Shown here: one piece after another, positions 1 to 7,800 of the stretch
Numbering within the stretch: position 1 is the stretch's first letter
How the letters are laid out: every line of letters starts with the position of its first letter
Source of the DNA: Kitasatospora terrestris
GTDB taxonomy: Bacteria; Actinomycetota; Actinomycetes; Streptomycetales; Streptomycetaceae
Reading direction: 5' to 3'
Assembly (NCBI RefSeq): GCF_039542905.1
Contig: NZ_BAABIS010000001.1
Span: 5,518,001-5,582,000 of the forward strand
DNA length: 64,000 nt
Position numbers and translations under genes: made by a program
The notes under the pieces: generated by a model
What the model was told of the DNA's origin: nothing
What the model saw: the letters and a program-made list of their open reading frames with translations, nothing else
Database searches by the model: none

Positions 1-263
1 GCGGCCCGAAGAAGGAGATCGACGAGGAGATCGGCGACGACCTGGACCTGCTGATCCAGGCGGCGGAGCTGGTGGTCTCCACCCAGTTCGGCTCCACCTC
101 GATGCTCCAGCGCAAGCTGAGGGTCGGCTTCGCGAAAGCCGGCCGTCTCATGGACCTGATGGAATCGCGGGGGATCGTCGGCCCCAGCGAGGGTTCGAAG
201 GCCCGCGACGTGCTGATCAAACCGGACGAACTGGACGCCGTACTGATCACGCTCCGGGGGTGA
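1..263 (+). CDS. ftsK: DNA translocase FtsK, C-terminal end (partial)
   Basis: The reading frame is open from base 3 and ends in TGA at 261-263; the 5' part of the gene lies outside the window. The about 86 residues visible are the winged-helix gamma domain of FtsK/SpoIIIE: an acidic helix (KKEIDEEIGDDLDLL), then QAAELVVSTQFGSTSMLQRK and VGFAKAGRLMDLMESRGIVG. In the family this domain reads polar KOPS-type sequences and directs chromosome pumping at the septum, which in sporulating actinomycetes clears DNA trapped by sporulation septa. The ATPase motor and membrane domain are not visible here. The family call is firm. Confidence 0.93.
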   Translation, partial: GPKKEIDEEIGDDLDLLIQAAELVVSTQFGSTSMLQRKLRVGFAKAGRLMDLMESRGIVGPSEGSKARDVLIKPDELDAVLITLRG

Positions 264-395
264 CCCGGAGCCGGTCTCACTCGTTCGGAGGAATGTGATG
301 ACCGTACGTCAGATCTCCCCGAGCGGACTTTCCCGTTCGGGCCCCCTCCGGTTGAGAAACGTTCCGCCCCCACCCCTAGACTGTGTGATCAGCAG

Positions 396-1301
396 GTGGC
401 CAACGCTCGAAAGGCGCGCCCAGTGACCATCGGCAAGTCCCCCCGCAGCGACGCCCGTGGGTCCGCCGTGCCTTCCTCCGGCGCCCCGCAGCCGCCCGTC
501 GACCCCGGCGCCGCGGTGCCGGCCGAGGACGTGCCGAGCATCGGCCGGGTGCTGTCGAGGGCCCGGATCGACGCCGGCCTGACCGTCGATCAGGTCAGCT
601 CCACCACCCGGGTCCGGGTGCCGATCGTGCACGCCATCGAGGCGGACGACTTCGAGCGCTGCGGCGGCGACTTCTACGCCCGCGGCAACATCCGGCTGAT
701 CGCCCGGGCCGTCGGCGAGGACGGCGACGCCCTGGTCGCCCGGTACGACGCCGCGCACGGCGGGGCGCCCGGCCCCAAGCACGCCACCCAGCTGCTCGAC
801 ACCGGCCCGATCAAGGTCACCGACCACCGCCGGCCGAACTGGAACATCGCCATGGTCGCGGCGATCGTCGCGGTGGTCGCGCTGATCGGCTTCAACCTGT
901 TCAGCGGCTCCTCGGCCACCGACGGCACCCCCGGCGAGGCCAGCGCCCCGCTGCCCTCCACCGCCGCGGCGCCGTCCACCGCCTCCGCGCAGCCGCCCGC
1001 CCCGGCGCCCAGCCTCGCCCCGATCGCCGCCGCCCCGGCCGACAAGGTGACCGTGAAGCTGGTCGCCGAGAAGGACAAGAGCTGGGTCACCGCCAAGGAC
1101 GGTGCCGGCAAGTCGCTCTTCTCGAACAACCTCGAAGAGGGCCAGGCGCAGACCTTCACCGACCCGAAGAAGATCAATCTGGTGATCGGCAACGCCGGCG
1201 CCGTGCACGTCTTCGTCAACGGCAAGGACCTCGGTCCGGCAGGTCAGGACGGACAGGTCGTGCACCTCACCTACACGCCGGGTGACCCGCAGGCGGGCTG
1301 A
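396..1301 (+). CDS. RodZ-like HTH membrane protein
   Basis: This 301-residue protein has a Cro/RodZ-type helix-turn-helix at about residues 45-115 (IGRVLSRARIDAGLTVDQVS), one membrane helix at about 152-170 (IAMVAAIVAVVALIGFNLF), a Pro/Ala/Ser-rich linker at about 175-210, and a C-terminal beta domain resembling the RodZ DUF4115 module. It is therefore probably an inner-membrane protein with a cytoplasmic HTH and an outer-face domain; RodZ links MreB to the wall machinery in other bacteria, but a direct role here is inference. GTG at 396 is used as start. A TAGACT -10-like hexamer at 377-382 would give a very short leader. It sits between ftsK and rimO. Confidence 0.75.
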   Translation: MANARKARPVTIGKSPRSDARGSAVPSSGAPQPPVDPGAAVPAEDVPSIGRVLSRARIDAGLTVDQVSSTTRVRVPIVHAIEADDFERCGGDFYARGNIRLIARAVGEDGDALVARYDAAHGGAPGPKHATQLLDTGPIKVTDHRRPNWNIAMVAAIVAVVALIGFNLFSGSSATDGTPGEASAPLPSTAAAPSTASAQPPAPAPSLAPIAAAPADKVTVKLVAEKDKSWVTAKDGAGKSLFSNNLEEGQAQTFTDPKKINLVIGNAGAVHVFVNGKDLGPAGQDGQVVHLTYTPGDPQAG

Positions 1302-1360
1302 GCCGGCGGATGTGACCAGGCGCGCGGGCTCCGGGGGGAACGGCACCGGGGCCCGCGCGT

Positions 1361-1366
1361 TAATCT
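1361..1366 (+). promoter_or_regulatory. -10 hexamer of leaderless rimO promoter
   Basis: TAATCT ends 7 bases before the rimO ATG and no Shine-Dalgarno sequence lies between them. The expected transcription start falls at or next to the A of the start codon, so rimO is probably read from a leaderless mRNA. No clear -35 was found. Confidence 0.5.
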
Positions 1367-1373
1367 TGGCGTC

Positions 1374-2819
1374 ATGCCTGAACCCCGCACTGTCGCCCTG
1401 GTCACGCTCGGATGCGCCCGCAACGAGGTCGACTCCGAGGAACTCGCCGGGCGACTGGAGGCCGACGGCTGGCGGCTGGTCGACGACGCCAGCGACGCCG
1501 ACGTCGCCGTCGTCAACACCTGCGGGTTCGTCGAGGCCGCCAAGAAGGACTCCGTCGACGCCCTGCTGGAGGCCAACGACCTCAAGGGCCACGGCCGCAC
1601 CCAGGCCGTGGTCGCGGTCGGCTGCATGGCCGAGCGCTACGGCAAGGAGCTGGCCGACGCCCTCCCGGAGGCCGACGGCGTGCTCGGCTTCGACGACTAC
1701 TCCGACATCTCCACCCGCCTGCAGACCATCCTGGCCGGCGGCCACGTCGAGGCCCACACCCCGCGCGACCGCCGCGCCCTGCTCCCGCTCACCCCGGTGG
1801 CACGGCAGGCCGCGGCCGCCGAGGTCGCCCTGCCCGGCCACGGCGCCCCCGAGGACCTCCCCGACGGCCTGGCCCCCGCCTCCGGCCCGCGCACCCTGCG
1901 CAAGCGCCTGGACGACGCCCCGGTCGCCTCGATCAAGCTCGCCTCCGGCTGCGACCGGCGCTGCTCCTTCTGCGCCATCCCCGCCTTCCGCGGCTCCTTC
2001 ATCTCCCGCCGCCCCTCCGACGTCCTGAACGAGGCGGTCTGGCTGGCCGGCCAGGGCGTCCGCGAGGTCGTCCTGGTCAGCGAGAACAACACCTCGTACG
2101 GCAAGGACCTGGGCGACATCCGCCTGCTGGAGACCCTGCTGAGCGAGATCGCCGCGGTCGAGGGGATCGAGCGGGTCCGGGTCAGCTACCTGCAGCCCGC
2201 CGAGATGCGCCCCGGCCTGATCGACGTGATGTGCGGCACCGACAAGGTCGTCCCGTACTTCGACCTGTCCTTCCAGCACTCCGCGCCGGCCGTGCTGCGC
2301 CGGATGCGGCGCTTCGGCAGCACCGAGCAGTTCCTGGAGCTGCTGGGGACGATCCGCGCCAAGGCCCCGCAGGCCGGCGCCCGGTCCAACTTCATCGTCG
2401 GCTTCCCCGGCGAGACCGAGCAGGACTTCGCCGAGCTGGAACGGTTCATCACCGGGGCCGGCCTCGACGCGATCGGCGTCTTCGGCTACTCCGACGAGGA
2501 CGGCACCGAGGCCGCGACCTACGACGGCAAGCTCGACCAGGACGTGATCGACCAGCGCGTCGCGCAGCTCTCGAAGCTCGCCGAGGAGCTCACCGCGCAG
2601 CGCGCCGAGGCCCGGATCGGCACCGAGGTGCTGGTGCTGGTCGAGTCCGTGGAGGACGGCGTGGTCGAGGGCCGCGCCGCCCACCAGGCGCCGGAGACCG
2701 ACGGCCTGACCACGCTGCTGGGGCTGGACGACGCCGAGATCGGCCGGTTCTACCGGGCCACCGTGGTCGGCACCGAGGGCGTCGACCTGGTCGCCGAGGT
2801 TCTGGAGGACGGCGAATGA
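1374..2819 (+). CDS. rimO: Ribosomal protein uS12 methylthiotransferase RimO
   Basis: RimO is a radical-SAM enzyme that adds a methylthio group to the conserved aspartate of ribosomal protein uS12 (D88 in E. coli). The 481 residues show the N-terminal UPF0004 domain with its cysteines (VALVTLGCARNEVDSEELAG, VVNTCGFVEAAKKDS, VAVGCMAERYG), the radical-SAM CxxxCxxC motif CDRRCSFCAIPAFRG near residue 190, the central barrel (FIVGFPGETEQDF), and a C-terminal TRAM domain. The substrate RimO rather than MiaB is assigned because a separate MiaB is present at 25.6 kb and the first motif reads TLGCARN, not TYGCQMN. The stop overlaps the pgsA start as ATGA, so the genes are translationally coupled. Confidence 0.95.
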   Translation: MPEPRTVALVTLGCARNEVDSEELAGRLEADGWRLVDDASDADVAVVNTCGFVEAAKKDSVDALLEANDLKGHGRTQAVVAVGCMAERYGKELADALPEADGVLGFDDYSDISTRLQTILAGGHVEAHTPRDRRALLPLTPVARQAAAAEVALPGHGAPEDLPDGLAPASGPRTLRKRLDDAPVASIKLASGCDRRCSFCAIPAFRGSFISRRPSDVLNEAVWLAGQGVREVVLVSENNTSYGKDLGDIRLLETLLSEIAAVEGIERVRVSYLQPAEMRPGLIDVMCGTDKVVPYFDLSFQHSAPAVLRRMRRFGSTEQFLELLGTIRAKAPQAGARSNFIVGFPGETEQDFAELERFITGAGLDAIGVFGYSDEDGTEAATYDGKLDQDVIDQRVAQLSKLAEELTAQRAEARIGTEVLVLVESVEDGVVEGRAAHQAPETDGLTTLLGLDDAEIGRFYRATVVGTEGVDLVAEVLEDGE

Positions 2820-3448
2820 CCAAGGGGCCGGGGGCCCCCACGGCGACGCGGCCGGTAGCGGCCGCGCCGCCGCCGCAGCCGGGGATCTGGAACATCGCCA
2901 ACGTGCTGACCATGGTCCGGCTGCTGCTGGTCCCGGTCTTCGTGGCGCTGCTGTTCGCCGACGGCGGGCACAACCCCAAGTGGCGCGCGGTCGCCTGGGC
3001 GGCCTTCGCCATCGCGATGATCACCGACCTGTTCGACGGCGAGCTGGCCCGGCGCAAGGGCCTGATCACCGACTTCGGCAAGATCGCCGACCCGATCGCG
3101 GACAAGGCGATCATGGGTGCGGCGCTGGTCGGCCTGTCCGTCCTCGGCGACCTGCCGTGGTGGATCACGGTGGTCGTCCTGGCGCGCGAACTCGGCATCA
3201 CCCTGATGCGCTTCTGGGTGATCCGCTTCGCCGTCATCCCGGCCAGCCGGGGCGGCAAGCTCAAGACCCTCACCCAGGGCATCGCGGTCGGCATGTACGT
3301 CCTGCCGCTCACCGGCTGGCTCGCCACCGCGCGCGCCGTGCTGATGGGCGTGGCCGTGCTGCTCACCGTCGGCACCGGGCTGGACTACGTGGGCCAGGCG
3401 ATCCGGCTGCGCCGGGAGGGCCTGGCGAAGCAGCGGGCGGCGCGGTGA
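2816..3448 (+). CDS. pgsA: CDP-diacylglycerol-glycerol-3-phosphate 3-phosphatidyltransferase
   Basis: This 210-residue integral membrane enzyme makes phosphatidylglycerol phosphate from CDP-diacylglycerol and glycerol 3-phosphate, the committed step to phosphatidylglycerol and cardiolipin. The CDP-alcohol phosphotransferase signature D-G-x2-A-R-x8-G-x3-D-x3-D is present as DLFDGELARRKGLITDFGKIADPIAD, with the first D of the usual DxxDG read here as ITDLFDG. Four to five hydrophobic helices follow. The start ATG at 2816 overlaps the rimO stop and its own TGA overlaps the next GTG, so rimO-pgsA-cinA form one operon. Actinobacteria carry several paralogues of this family; PgsA is the standard name at this locus. 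Confidence 0.9.
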   Translation: MTKGPGAPTATRPVAAAPPPQPGIWNIANVLTMVRLLLVPVFVALLFADGGHNPKWRAVAWAAFAIAMITDLFDGELARRKGLITDFGKIADPIADKAIMGAALVGLSVLGDLPWWITVVVLARELGITLMRFWVIRFAVIPASRGGKLKTLTQGIAVGMYVLPLTGWLATARAVLMGVAVLLTVGTGLDYVGQAIRLRREGLAKQRAAR

Positions 3449-3945
3449 GCGACCCGGGGGCGGCGTCGCGCAACGCCGGGCTGGCCGAGCGGGTGCTGGC
3501 GGGGCTGAGGGGGGAGGGGGCGACGCTGGCGGTCGCCGAGTCGCTGACCGGCGGGCTGCTGGCCGCCACCCTGGTCGACGTCCCGGGCGCCTCCGCCGCG
3601 TTCCGCGGCTCGGTCACCGCGTACGCGACCGAGGTGAAGGCCTCCGTGCTCGGCGTGGACGAGGGCCTGCTGGCCGTGCACGGCCCCGTGCACCCGGTGG
3701 TCGCCCGCCAGATGGCCGACGGCGTCCGGCGGTTGCTCGGGGCCACCTACGGCCTCGCCACCACCGGTGTGGCGGGCCCCGAGCCGCAGGACGGTCGGCC
3801 CGTCGGCACCGTCCACGTGGCCCTCGCCGGCCCGGCGGGAACACGCGCCGTTTCGCCACTGTTGTCAGGGGGACGTGCCACAATCCGGCTGAACACCGTC
3901 ACCGTCGCACTGGAACTGCTGCTCGAACGGGCGGCGAACGCGTAG
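3445..3945 (+). CDS. CinA C-terminal domain nicotinamide-nucleotide amidohydrolase
   Basis: The 166 residues are a stand-alone CinA C-terminal domain (PncC type), which removes the amide of nicotinamide mononucleotide to recycle NAD breakdown products. Visible family motifs are LAVAESLTGGLLAATLVDVPGAS, the central FRGSVTAYATEVKASVLGV and TTGVAGPEPQDGRPVGTVHVAL. The N-terminal MoCF domain of full CinA is missing, as is usual for actinobacteria. The GTG start at 3445 overlaps the pgsA stop. The 3' end of the gene contains a TTGTCA-N11-CACAAT promoter-like element that would read toward clgR. Confidence 0.88.
   Translation: MSDPGAASRNAGLAERVLAGLRGEGATLAVAESLTGGLLAATLVDVPGASAAFRGSVTAYATEVKASVLGVDEGLLAVHGPVHPVVARQMADGVRRLLGATYGLATTGVAGPEPQDGRPVGTVHVALAGPAGTRAVSPLLSGGRATIRLNTVTVALELLLERAANA
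3862..3884 (+). promoter_or_regulatory. Candidate RecA-independent damage promoter inside cinA
   Basis: TTGTCAGGG, then 8 bases, then CACAAT. The layout matches the mycobacterial RecA-NDp consensus (TTGTCRGTG-N8-TANNNT) with one mismatch in the first block and a C in place of the first T of the hexamer. It would drive clgR from within the cinA coding sequence with a leader of about 300 bases. This is a sequence match only. Confidence 0.35.
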
Positions 3946-4188
3946 CGAACCGGCCACGCGGCCCGCAGCGCTTCGCTGAAATCGCTGAACTCGCCCCCCA
4001 GGTCCGAGGATCGTGTTAGACCGGATGGCCTGACCGGGCAGATATCAGCCATCGGCGGGGAACACACAGGGGAGGGGGCAGCCTTGCAGCCCAGAGTGAA
4101 CACGACCACGGTCCCCGCACGGGATGCGGCCAAGGCGGTACGGTGGGGTCGTGACATCTCGATTCGCAGTCCGAGGAGGGAGGCACCG

Positions 4189-4560
4189 ATGATTCTGCTC
4201 CGTCGCCTGCTGGGCGATGTGCTGCGTCGGCAGCGCCAGCGCCAGGGCCGCACACTCCGCGAGGTGTCGGCAGCTGCCAGGGTTTCGCTCGGCTACCTCT
4301 CCGAGGTTGAGCGAGGGCAGAAGGAGGCCTCCTCCGAGTTGCTCTCCGCCATCTGCGACGCGCTCGACGTCCGGATGTCCGAGGTGATGCGCGAGGTCAG
4401 CGACGAGCTGTCGCTCGCCGAACTTGCGGCGATGGCCACCCTCTCGGAGGGTGATCTGCTGAGGCCGGTGCTCGAACCGGTTCCGCTGCCGGCTCCCGGG
4501 GTCGACCGGGCCGGGTCCATGTCGCCGAAGACGGCGGCGATGGACGTGGTGGCGGCCTGA
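4189..4560 (+). CDS. clgR: Clp protease gene regulator ClgR
   Basis: ClgR is an XRE-type activator of clpP1P2, clpC and lon protease genes in actinobacteria. The 123 residues start MILLRRLLGDVLRRQRQRQG, followed by an HTH (TLREVSAAARVSLGYLSEVERGQKEASSELLSAI is split over about residues 20-55) and a C-terminal tail. ATG at 4189 is preceded by GAGGAGGGAGG and matches the start of ClgR known from Streptomyces; a TTG at 4084 would add 35 residues unlike the family. The C-terminus here is AMDVVAA, a non-polar Ala tail of the kind recognised by ClpP proteases, which fits the known rapid turnover of ClgR (inference). Confidence 0.9.
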   Translation: MILLRRLLGDVLRRQRQRQGRTLREVSAAARVSLGYLSEVERGQKEASSELLSAICDALDVRMSEVMREVSDELSLAELAAMATLSEGDLLRPVLEPVPLPAPGVDRAGSMSPKTAAMDVVAA

Positions 4561-4572
4561 CCGGACCTCGTT

Positions 4573-4596
4573 CGTCCCGCCGACCGGCGCGGGACG
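4573..4596 (+). terminator. Hairpin after clgR
   Basis: CGTCCCGC at 4573-4580 pairs with GCGGGACG at 4589-4596 across an 8-base loop, 12 bases after the clgR stop. No T run follows, which is normal for Streptomyces terminators; it could also be a weak attenuator before the next small gene. Confidence 0.45.
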
Positions 4597-4615
4597 CGAG
4601 TGAGGGAGGCCGTCG

Positions 4616-4822
4616 ATGCGGAGTGCCTGGGCGCTGCGCGGGGTTCTGCTCGCGCTGACCGGTGTACTGGGTTGGATCTTGTTCGAGGGCGGCACCGGCG
4701 GTGCCGCCTTCGGCGTACTCGCGGCCGGCGGCTGGGGGCTGGGGCTGATCCCCGTCCACGCGAAGGCCGCCGACGGGGACGAGCGGCCCGGGAGGCCGCG
4801 TCAGCGGGCCCGGAGGCGGTAG
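4616..4822 (+). CDS. Small membrane protein of unknown function
   Basis: This 68-residue protein has two hydrophobic stretches (WALRGVLLALTGVLGWILF and AAFGVLAAGGWGLGLIPV) and ends in a strongly basic tail (RPRQRARRR), so it is probably a two-helix membrane protein with a cytoplasmic C-terminus. The ATG at 4616 follows GTGAGGGAGG. I do not recognise the family. Its last 22 bases overlap the end of the convergent lhr gene, which suggests a short antisense overlap. The reading is supported by strong G/C preference at third codon positions. Confidence 0.55.
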   Translation: MRSAWALRGVLLALTGVLGWILFEGGTGGAAFGVLAAGGWGLGLIPVHAKAADGDERPGRPRQRARRR

Positions 4823-7800
4823 CCGCGGGGGGTCGGGTGGAAGCCCGCCTCCTCCAGGACCCGGCCGAGCGGCGACCCCAGGGCCGGGACGCCGTTGGCC
4901 CGCTCGACGGTGACGGTGCCGAGGGCGCCCTGGTGGACGGCGGCGGCGAGGGCCTGGACGGCCGGACCCGGGTCCTCGGCCCAGTGCAGCAGCGACTTGC
5001 CGCCGCGCTCCACGTAGAGGACGAGCTCGCCGTCGGTGAGCACGACCAGGGCGCCGGCCTTGCGGCCGGGGCGGTGGGCGCCGGCCTTGGTGCCGGTGAC
5101 CTCGGTGTCGGCGGCCGGGGGCTCGGGCCAGGGGAGGGCGGAGCCGTACGCGTTGGCGGGGTCTGCGGCGGCGAGCACGAGCACCTGCGGGGGATCGGCC
5201 GCGGGGCCGGCCGACCAGTCGGTGGCCGAGCGATCCAGCCGGCCGTTGACCGAGCGCAGGCGGTCGGCGGCGCCGTCCATCGCGAACTGGGCGCCGCCGA
5301 GCCCCTCGACGAAGTAGCCGCGGCGGGTCTTCCCGCGCTCCTCCAGGGCGGAGAGCACCCGGTACACCCCGGCGAAGCCGCCCGGGATCCGCTCGGTGGC
5401 GACGGTGCCGCGGGTGAGGATGCCGTGCCGGTCCAGCAGGTTCTGCGCCTGCGCGGTGGCGCGGACGGTCGGGTCGCCGCCGTACGCCGGCAGCAGGGAC
5501 CAGCGGCCCGCGGCGGTGGGCGGGCCGCCCCGCAGGGCACCCGCGGGGCGGCCGAGGCCGCGCCCGGCGCCGCCGTAGCGGCCGCGCGGGGTGGCCCGCG
5601 GCGCCCGGTGCGCGGTGGACCCGGCGGTGCGGCCGGAGCCGAGCAGGGCGCGCAGCGGGGCGAGGGTGTCGTTGGTGACGTACCCGGCCCAGACCAGGTC
5701 CCACAGGGCGTCGGCGAGCTCGGCCGGCGGGACGTCGGGCTGGCGGTCCGCGAGCTGGCGGAAGAACAGGCCGTACCCGCCGGCCAGGGTCTCCAGCAGC
5801 ACGGTGTGCACGGGGGTCAGGGCGGGCGGGACGGGCTCGGGGCGCAGCAGGTGGGCGTTCTCCGGGAGGTGGAGGCTGATCCAGCCGTCGTTGCCGGGCA
5901 GCGCACCGGCGCCGGACCAGCCGACCTCGCCGGCCGCCATCAGCTCGTCGAGCATCCCCGGGGCGTAGTCGGAGAGCCGGGCGGGCAGGACCAGCTTCTC
6001 CACGGCGGATGCGGGCAGTGCGGTGCCCTGGAGCTGCTCGACCACCCGGTACAGGCCGTCCAGGCCGCGCAGCCGGTGGCCGGCCAGGTGCTGCCACTGC
6101 GGGAGGAAGGCGGCCAGGGCGCGCGGCGGGACGGCCTCCACCTCCTGGCGCAGCGCGGCGAGCGAGCGGCGGCGCAGCCGGCGCAGCACCTCGGCGTCGC
6201 ACCACTCCTGGGTGGCGGTGTGGCCCTCGATCGGCCGGAACTCGCCCTGGACCAGGCGGCCGGCGGCGGTCAGCCGCTGCAGGGTGCCGGTGACCACGGC
6301 GGTGCCCAGGCCGAAGCGGCCGGCCGCCTCGGCGGCGGTGAACGGGCCGTGGGTGCGGGCGTAGCGGGCCAGCAGGTCGCCGAGCGGGTCCTTGACCGGC
6401 TCGGTGAAGGCCTCGGGGACGCCGACCGGCAGCGGGGTGCCGAGGGCGTCGCGCAGCCGCCCGGCGTCCTCGATCGCGGACCAGCGCAGCTCGCCGCCGA
6501 TCCGGACCCGGATCACCCGGCGGGCGGACTCCAGCTCCAGCGGCCACAGCGGCTCGGCGCCGCGCAGGGCGAGCTCGGCCTCGGAGAGCGGGCCGAGCAG
6601 GCGCAGCGCGTCGGCGACCCCCTCGGCGTCCTTGATCCGGCGCTCGGGGGTGAGCCGCTGGAGCTCGGCCTCCAGCTCGGCCAGGACCTGCGGGTCGAGC
6701 AGCTCGCGCAGCTCGGCCTGGCCGAGCAGCTCGGACAGCAGCCGGGAGTCGAGCGAGAGCGCGGCGGCGCGGCGCTCGGCGAGCGGGGAGTCGCCCTCGT
6801 ACAGGTACTGGGCGACGTACCCGAAGAGCAGGGAACGGGCGAACGGGGACGGCTCGGCGGTGGTGACCTCGACCAGGCGGACCGCGCGGGACTCCAGGTC
6901 GCCCATCAGCTCGACCAGGCCGGGGACGTCGAAGACGTCCTGCAGGCACTCGCGGACGGCCTCCAGCACGATCGGGAAGGAGCCGTACTCGGCGGCCACC
7001 TCCAGCAGCTGGGAGGCGCGCTGGCGCTGCTGCCAGAGCGGGGTGCGCTTGCCGGGGCTGCGGCGCGGCAGCAGCAGGGCGCGGCCGGCGCACTCGCGGA
7101 AGCGGGAGGCGAACAGCGCGGAGCCGCCGACCTGGTCGGTGACGATCTGCTCGATCTCGGCGGACTCGAACAGGGCGGCGTCCGCCCCGACCGGGGCGTC
7201 CTCGGTGACCGGCTTCGCCGGGTCCGGGCCCCTCTCGACGGGGAAGTCGGCGAGCAGATCGGCGTCGGGCAGGCGCAGCACGATGCCGTCGTCGGCGTGC
7301 ATCACCTGCGGGTCCAGGCCGTGCTTCTCGCGCAGCCGGGCGCCCAGGGCGAGCGCCCAGGGGGCGTGCACCTGGGCGCCGAACGGTGAGTGGATGACGA
7401 TCCGCCAGTCGCCCAGCTCGTCGCGGAAGCGCTCGACCACGATGGTGCGGTCGTCCGGCAGGTGGCCGCAGGCCTCGCGCTGCTCCGCCAGGTAGGCGAG
7501 CAGGTTGCCGCAGGCCCAGTCGTCCAGGCCGGCGGCCTTGAGCCGCTCGGCGGCGGCCTCGGGGGCGAGCGCGCCGAGCTCGCGGACGAAGGCGCCGACC
7601 GCCCGGCCGAGCTCCAGCGGGCGGCCCAGGGTGTCGCCCTTCCAGAACGGCAGCCGGCCGGGGACCCCGGGCGCGGGGGTGACCAGCACCTTGTCGTGGG
7701 TGATCTCCTCGATCCGCCAGGAGGTGGTGCCCAGGGTGAAGACGTCGCCCACCCGGGACTCGTAGACCATCTCCTCGTCCAGCTCTCCGACCCGGCCGCC

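Noticed and set aside
309..2684. Minus-strand open frame of 791 codons opposite the RodZ-like gene and rimO
   Set aside because: It mirrors the third-position GC bias of rimO, has no recognisable motif, and contains long Gly/Ala/Val strings.
4084..4188. TTG at 4084 with a GGGGAGGGGG ribosome site as the start of clgR
   Set aside because: It adds 35 residues unlike the family; ClgR proteins begin at MILLRRLLGD, which has its own ribosome site.
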